Position numbers and translations under genes: made by a program. From positions 1 to 41,702 of the forward strand of contig CACZHK010000031.1 in NCBI GenBank assembly GCA_902780915.1: a stretch of DNA of 41,702 nucleotides, read 5' to 3'. Below, piece after piece: positions 37,369-41,702 of the stretch (positions within the stretch are counted from its first letter, which is position 1; each line of letters starts with the position of its first letter). The notes beneath the pieces are model-generated. The model had not been told where the DNA came from. It saw nothing but the letters and a program-made list of their open reading frames with translations, and made no database searches. Source of the DNA: Pseudoselenomonas ruminantium (GTDB lineage Bacteria; Bacillota; Negativicutes; Selenomonadales; Selenomonadaceae).

Positions 37369-38721
37369 TTAAATATCAGCCTTCCTGTTCATATACTCCA
37401 ATTTAAGCAATGCAATATATGCTGGATTGTCACTGTAAACAGCTTCTAGACTATCAAGCTTATTTTTTAATTCTTTTAGTTCATCTTCGCTAGCCGCCCT
37501 TCCCAACGCCTCCATATACTTCTCTGCAGCTTCTAACATTGCTAGCTTTTTTTCGCTGTACATTGGCATTGTTACATTCATCACCATTTCAGCAATATCT
37601 TCAATGCTTTTACCAGAATAATCATAAAGAATATCACTATCTAGAGATTGCAACTCACCAGAACTCAATGACTGTATAATAAATGGTGAATGTGTCGCAC
37701 AAATAAATTGTATTTTGGGAAAGGTTTTTTTCAAAATATCAACAATTCGTCTCTGCCATGTCGGATGCAAACTCAAATCCAATTCATCTATGACCACTAC
37801 CCCCGGCGTTTCCAATAGCACTTTTTCTTCCAAGAACGGATTTAATATGCACATTCTCACAGCAATATCCGCTATAATTTTTATAACATTACGATACCCA
37901 TCACTTAAGGAATCAAATTTAATTAAAGTTCCATCTTCATTACGCAATACAAGTTGATTATTATACCTTGACGATATAATTACCCTTTGCCCCTTCTCAA
38001 GTTCCCCCTTCAACGCATATCCTATAGCTTCCATAACAACGCTATATACAGGATAAGGTCTACCGCCAGCCTCCTCATTGGCTATGTTCTGTAGTAATTT
38101 CAAATAATCAAAAGCAAGGTTGGCACTATGTTTTCTATCCAAACAACGCTGATATGCCTCAAAACGACCAGGGATTTCCGTCAACTCCTTGCTAATATTG
38201 TTCTCATTCCAAAGACGTGCAGAACTCAAATATAGAGCCAACGGAAATATCATTGTTCTATCTGATCCATCATTTTTTTTCACTGCTTCTTCCCACGTGG
38301 ACACCATTTTTCGAAAAGGGTTACCTCCTTGAAATTTTGTTCTTCCTCCCGATTTCTCCAAGATGCGATTGCAATAAACGTCTCTATCGTCCAATACAAT
38401 TTTAGATTTAACTGCACATGGAAATTGGCTAGTTTTATCTGGTGCTACTACACGTGACAAATCCGATAACGATGTATGTTTATTCTTCAAATGTACATCA
38501 TCATTTCCTTCTGATATATTCATAACATACCTGCTTGGAACATATTCTTTGAACGATGACAGATACGCACCCAATTGAATAGTAGCGGCCTCAATAATCG
38601 ATGTTTTTCCAGATGCATTCTTTCCTATAAACACATTCATTTGCCTGTTTAGATGAAATGTTTTCTTGTCAAACCTCCTAAAATTAGATAAGGTTAATTC
38701 ACTGAAATAAAATCTTTTCAT
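37369..38721 (-). CDS. ptuA: AAA/ABC-type ATPase, Septu PtuA-like
   Basis: 450 residues, OLD/SMC-like ATPase. Walker A FIGKNASGKTS (31-41), signature LSDGYRN (272-278), Walker B VVVIDELDLSLHP (308-320) and switch His344 in ATHSPFI. A C-terminal helical, possibly coiled-coil segment (about 395-440) follows. Pairing with the HNH gene gives a two-gene Septu-like defence module; no reverse transcriptase is present, so it is not a retron. Start ATG at 38721 with AGGAG 6 nt upstream. Promoter TTGAGT (38767-38772), 16 nt, TATAAG (38745-38750), with the -35 box inside repeat R2. Confidence 0.86.
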   Translation of the reverse strand: MKRFYFSELTLSNFRRFDKKTFHLNRQMNVFIGKNASGKTSIIEAATIQLGAYLSSFKEYVPSRYVMNISEGNDDVHLKNKHTSLSDLSRVVAPDKTSQFPCAVKSKIVLDDRDVYCNRILEKSGGRTKFQGGNPFRKMVSTWEEAVKKNDGSDRTMIFPLALYLSSARLWNENNISKELTEIPGRFEAYQRCLDRKHSANLAFDYLKLLQNIANEEAGGRPYPVYSVVMEAIGYALKGELEKGQRVIISSRYNNQLVLRNEDGTLIKFDSLSDGYRNVIKIIADIAVRMCILNPFLEEKVLLETPGVVVIDELDLSLHPTWQRRIVDILKKTFPKIQFICATHSPFIIQSLSSGELQSLDSDILYDYSGKSIEDIAEMVMNVTMPMYSEKKLAMLEAAEKYMEALGRAASEDELKELKNKLDSLEAVYSDNPAYIALLKLEYMNRKADI

Positions 38722-38744
38722 AAACTGCTCCTAACCGCCACAAT

Positions 38745-38772
38745 CTTATAGCATGTAAATCAGAAAACTCAA
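38745..38772 (-). promoter_or_regulatory. ptuAB promoter, -35 box inside repeat R2
   Basis: Minus-strand TTGAGT (38767-38772), 16-nt spacer, TATAAG (38745-38750), 24 bp upstream of the ptuA start. Confidence 0.6.
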
Positions 38773-38804
38773 CGCCGATTATTAACCCACCTTGAGCGAT
38801 GGCA
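38757..38804 (-). repeat. Repeat R2 with outward -35 box
   Basis: Shares AAAT(T/C)AGAAAACTCAA and the GAGC..TGGCA block with R1 and R3. It cuts into copy B of the MNT/HEPN pair exactly after the HEPN start codon region, replacing the HEPN gene. Confidence 0.68.
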
Positions 38805-39168
38805 TTTTTTCATAATTAACGACTCCGTCTCTTCGTATCTCTCCCGCCAGTTCCCCTGATATGCTTTCATCCATATTGACGATATCAAAAGTCAGCAGCG
38901 TCCATACCTTTTCCTCAACGTCAAGCTTGAAATTCATAAAATCTCTGCAACCATACACAGCAATATCCACATCACTCTTATCACCGTTGTCCCCCCTGGC
39001 ACGAGAACCGAACAATACAATTTTTGAGATGCCGTATATCAATCGTCCCTCTTGCCCTATCTGCATATAAATATTCGATTCCTCTATGTGAAATATTTGT
39101 TCATCCTCAAAGGGTCCAAAGCTAAGGCCAGATTCTCTTATAACTTTTTTGTAACTGTTCAGTCGTGC
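38782..39168 (-). pseudogene. MNT nucleotidyltransferase copy B, chimeric and without HEPN
   Basis: Residues matching copy A almost perfectly (catalytic GSRARGD and SDVDIAVYG intact) run from 39044 to 38804. The C-terminus is altered (YEKMPSLKVG) because the sequence enters repeat R2. The frame is open upstream to 39168, and the codons before the MNT part read KKVIRESGLSFGPFEDEQIF and then HIEESNIYMQIGQEGRL, which looks like the start of an unrelated protein fused in frame. An ATG at 39066 could start a 94-residue MNT protein. The cognate toxin gene is missing. Could still work as an orphan antidote. Confidence 0.7.
38804..39044. repeat. 241-bp direct repeat, copy B
   Basis: Partner of 36355-36595, same orientation, equal length, four mismatches seen. 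Confidence 0.9.
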
Positions 39169-39187
39169 CTATAAATATCAATAATGT

Positions 39188-39261
39188 AAATTAGAAAACT
39201 CAAAGCCGACTATTTGCCTGTCTCGAGCTTTGGCACATTATTCAATGTGCCCCCACAATTT
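39188..39261 (-). repeat. Repeat R3 with outward -35 box
   Basis: Closely related to R1. On the minus strand it has TTGAGT (39198-39203), 17 nt, TGATAT (39175-39180), pointing toward MNT copy B. It includes a perfect inverted repeat GGCACAT/ATGTGCC (about 39232-39251). Confidence 0.68.
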
Positions 39262-39614
39262 TCCCTTGCGCCTATACGCTATGTAGTGGAACATCGAAGT
39301 GGGATACTATGAGCAAAAACCTTCTGGAGTTTGAGCCGCTACATGGTGCGCAGCAAGACTGGCATAGAGCGTATACTGAACCTGGTCAACGTTGCGCACA
39401 GTGCTATCCCCATCAGTATGCATGCTGGAAGGATTTCCAGGACAAGAGTCCACAGGAACTGCGGTTTGCCATCAGTGAGCAGATACGCAAGCAGGTATTT
39501 TTGACCGCTTTAAGGAAGAAGGCCGAAACTATTGAAAAATCCCAGGGATTTTTCGATACGCTTACCCAACTGGTCAAAGAGCTATGGTCTGCCGCCTAAA
39601 TGTTGTAAAGTGCT
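39262..39614 (+). mobile_element. Decayed IS: transposase C-terminus and right end
   Basis: Three frames in succession give pieces of one DDE transposase end: WNIEVGYYEQK (from 39287), then YMVRSKTGIERILNLVNVAH (about 39340-39400), then SPQELRFAISEQIRKQVFLT to the stop at 39599. This pattern resembles IS4-like transposase C-termini. The right terminal repeat TTGTAAAGTGCT lies at 39603-39614. The left end and catalytic core are missing. The same end is found in the miniature relic at 36631-36719. Confidence 0.72.
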
Positions 39615-39617
39615 GTC

Positions 39618-40472
39618 CTACCTGTTTATCAAGTTTATTTCATTACTTATGTATTTAGGTGCATCAGGCTTGAAAAACGAAAACAAGGCAAAATCTGACG
39701 CATAAATACCCCATATCATCAACGAACGAACTATATCATAATTGAAATTTTCCAACCAATTTAGCAAAGATACCCCATCAGGAAGAAAGTTACTAGTATT
39801 TAAGGCATAAAATATCCCTGTAAACAAAATTTTCAATATGGCGTCACACATATCTATTTGCATAGATTCAGTTATCAAAGCCAAAGCTTTTTCATTTTGT
39901 TCCAATAATAAGATTTCTAATCCACAAACATACAACACCATACCTGCACTCACGAAAAACATAAAAAGCCATGATATTGCATACTTATGTCCTGATAATT
40001 TTTCTTTAAATTTCCATAACATATAAGCAGTTATTGCCATATTCAGTACAATTCTCATCCAAATTTCAGGTTCACTAAATGCAGCAAAAGCTATATTTAT
40101 AAACCAAACGTAAACAGAAAAAAAGATAACACATATAAGTGAAGGCAATTTAAATTCATCTATTTCCTTCATCATAAGAAAAACAAACATCACAAAAAAT
40201 ACAAGAAATCCTAATCCAGCAAATTTAGGAAAATATGGCATAATCAGAAATGATATCGCCATCACTCCAAACAGTATATCAGCGCACGTCTTTTCCTTAG
40301 ATATATTCTTATCAAGCCATTTCTTCAGCTTCGAACCATGCGTAAATTTTATATTTACCTTTTTACACATTTTCTCTATGAAGATTACTATATTATCATT
40401 AGACACCCTTACCAAAATGGCTAAAACAATCGCAATTATCGCATATATGATTGCCATAACAAATGCATCCAT
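39618..40472 (-). CDS. Unknown membrane protein, AT-rich
   Basis: 284 residues with about seven membrane helices and a short basic cytoplasmic segment (about 35-60). I do not recognise the family. It starts 3 bp after the IS right end, on the opposite strand, and has strongly AT-rich codons. The ATG at 40472 follows GGAAGG at 10 nt. Possibly an accessory or defence-related membrane protein, but nothing in the sequence proves it. Confidence 0.6.
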   Translation of the reverse strand: MDAFVMAIIYAIIAIVLAILVRVSNDNIVIFIEKMCKKVNIKFTHGSKLKKWLDKNISKEKTCADILFGVMAISFLIMPYFPKFAGLGFLVFFVMFVFLMMKEIDEFKLPSLICVIFFSVYVWFINIAFAAFSEPEIWMRIVLNMAITAYMLWKFKEKLSGHKYAISWLFMFFVSAGMVLYVCGLEILLLEQNEKALALITESMQIDMCDAILKILFTGIFYALNTSNFLPDGVSLLNWLENFNYDIVRSLMIWGIYASDFALFSFFKPDAPKYISNEINLINR

Positions 40473-40618
40473 ATTTATTCATCCTTCCACAAAAATCCTC
40501 TGTTTACATACACAGATATAAACATCCATTATCATCACACGATACGTATACTTTTCATGACACAATACATATTAAACTCCATTCCGCCGCTGTCGCTGGC
40601 GGCACAAATAGGAATGAA

Positions 40619-40644
40619 AACAAGGGGTACGACTCTCCCTTGTT
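40619..40644. repeat. Inverted repeat in a gene-poor stretch
   Basis: Arms AACAAGGG/CCCTTGTT (40619-40626 with 40637-40644); on the minus strand a TTTTC tail follows, so it could be a terminator. The surrounding region 40473-40897 holds no gene I can support. Other items there are a TATAAT at 40648-40653 without a good -35 box and a GAGTTG/CAACTC repeat (40693-40712). Confidence 0.5.
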
Positions 40645-40897
40645 TGGTATAATCTTCTTAGGGGGAAGATACCCTACAAAGCACGGGGAGGTGAGTTGAG
40701 GATTGTCAACTCGTTAGACTTAAGTGGCGTATTTCAAAAACATCAAAATCAGCTTTAAAACCAGCCTGAAAAAAATCTGTTGACTTCACCTTGAATTATC
40801 TCAACTGCTGTTCAAATAAAATAAAAGCATACGTTCACATCAAATGCCTTATACTGAGAGTAACCAAAATCCAGTTAAACATAGGAGGTGTACCGTA

Positions 40898-41636
40898 TGC
40901 TAACATCATTGTACTACCCAAAAGAGATATTGAAAAGTCTCTTATCTGGAGTTCCCGCTTCGTTACCCGGTGGTTTTAACTCTCGCTCCTTTTTTTATGG
41001 GACTTATCGGAAAGTGGGCTGACCATTTGAATTTGCCTGTAGCTGTGATCTCTGAAGCATTTGGTGTTACCCCTCAGGCTGTCTATGGAAATATCAACCG
41101 CCTTGCCAAAGAGCATACCTTCAAGGAGCTTGCGGAATGCTACAAGCTTGAAAGTGCCGTAGCAAAAGGAAAAACCATGGAGCCAACGGGCCAAGCATAA
41201 GCAGACTGTTCCGTGACTTCAGCATGAAAGCTGACGCGATGGGACTGCCTGAGGAGGTGTTCCGCCTTCTCTATAGCAGATTATCAGTAAACAAAGAGTC
41301 AGAAGCCTATGCGGAACTTACCCGGCAGGGAAGTTAGCCAATGTTGAAAAAGTGCATGATGAAATAGTCACCGGTATCAAGAGGGCCAGCAGCATGGTCG
41401 AAAATGTCAATGGCAGACTTCGTGCCTACATGAACATAAAGAGGCATGTTTCATCAAACTTTTATAGCCTGGTTCAACTCCACATGAATGCGAAGAAGTA
41501 CCGTAGGTCAAGGGTTGAGTCAAGAAAGGGCCACAGCCCGCTGGAACTGCTCACAGGCAAGCCGTGGCCAGAATTCATTGACCTGCTGGAGGAATATGGA
41601 TTCTGGGACAAAGACATGGCGGAACAAGTTGCATAA
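40898..41636 (+). pseudogene. Decayed transposase gene of a second IS type
   Basis: Pieces in different frames: MLTSLYYPKEILKSLLSGVP (40898, after AGGAGG), LIGKWADHLNLPVAVISEAF with GVTPQAVYGNI (40970-41200, a helix-turn-helix), SRLFRDFSMKADAMGLPEEV (about 41209-41337), and a C-terminal part SSMVENVNGRLRAYMNIKR with KYRRSRVESRKGHSPLELLT and GKPWPEFIDLL (about 41352-41636). The SSMVEN segment is typical of the last catalytic block of DDE transposases. The central catalytic region is deleted and the frame broken several times, so it is inactive. Family not identified. Confidence 0.7.
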
Positions 41637-41702
41637 ATTTCGCACACAAAAGCGAAAACTCAACGGCATTTTATGCCGCACAGGAGGGTGTTGCTTTTTG
41701 CT

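Noticed and set aside
36723..38721. Retron Ec78-type system
   Set aside because: No reverse transcriptase gene or msr/msd-like RNA found on either side; only the PtuA/PtuB pair is present.
35734..39261. CRISPR array
   Set aside because: Only three diverged repeats, far apart and without regular spacers.
40463..40699. 78-residue plus-strand frame
   Set aside because: No ribosome site, no recognisable domain, and it spans a palindrome; probably non-coding.

Overview
The window looks like a chromosome segment from a Selenomonas-type member of the Negativicutes (diderm Firmicutes). The evidence is a Firmicutes-like core (gene order yybS-gdpP-rplI-lon-dnaB, long-type HPF, csaB, DUF951, consensus TTGACA-17-TATAAT promoters, strong Shine-Dalgarno sites) together with genes that suit a lipopolysaccharide-bearing diderm (ADP-heptose-type glycosyltransferase, phosphoethanolamine-transferase-like protein). 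The genus is inferred, not proven. Nearly all genes lie on the minus strand.

Left edge to about 15 kb: two consensus promoters at 81-243 fire leftward and probably drive an rRNA operon just outside the window. Then come a DUF951 gene, a nitrilase-family amidase, and a sucrose module (a PTS permease with fused IIA-IIB-IIC, plus ScrB) with its own promoter, a long leader and an intercistronic hairpin. The conserved block yybS-gdpP-rplI-lon-dnaB covers c-di-AMP turnover, translation, proteolysis and replication. A plus-strand metal-efflux pair (separate HMA protein and P1B ATPase) lies behind an ArsR/SmtB-like operator. upp and ychF follow.

16-31 kb: a compact divergent locus at 16083-16427 resembles a type I toxin-antitoxin system (29-residue hydrophobic peptide plus a structured divergent RNA with matching 5' seed). 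Next are csaB, DUF5693, DUF2993, prfB and secA, then a phosphoethanolamine-transferase-like gene broken at a G8 tract (possible phase variation), hpf with an internal in-frame deletion, a cold-shock gene with an attenuator-like leader, a polar amino-acid ABC transporter, a frameshifted zinc-ribbon gene and a heptosyltransferase-family gene.

31-41.7 kb: glf, an LTA-synthase-like sulfatase-fold enzyme and an unknown multi-pass membrane protein suggest a surface-polysaccharide locus. After about 35.7 kb the sequence becomes AT-rich and accessory: an MNT/HEPN toxin-antitoxin pair, a Septu-like PtuA/PtuB anti-phage cassette bracketed by two 241-bp direct repeats (two copies of the MNT gene), three copies of a roughly 50-75 bp repeat carrying an outward -35 box, a miniature insertion-sequence relic, and decayed transposase genes of two different types. 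No tRNA gene or CRISPR array was seen.
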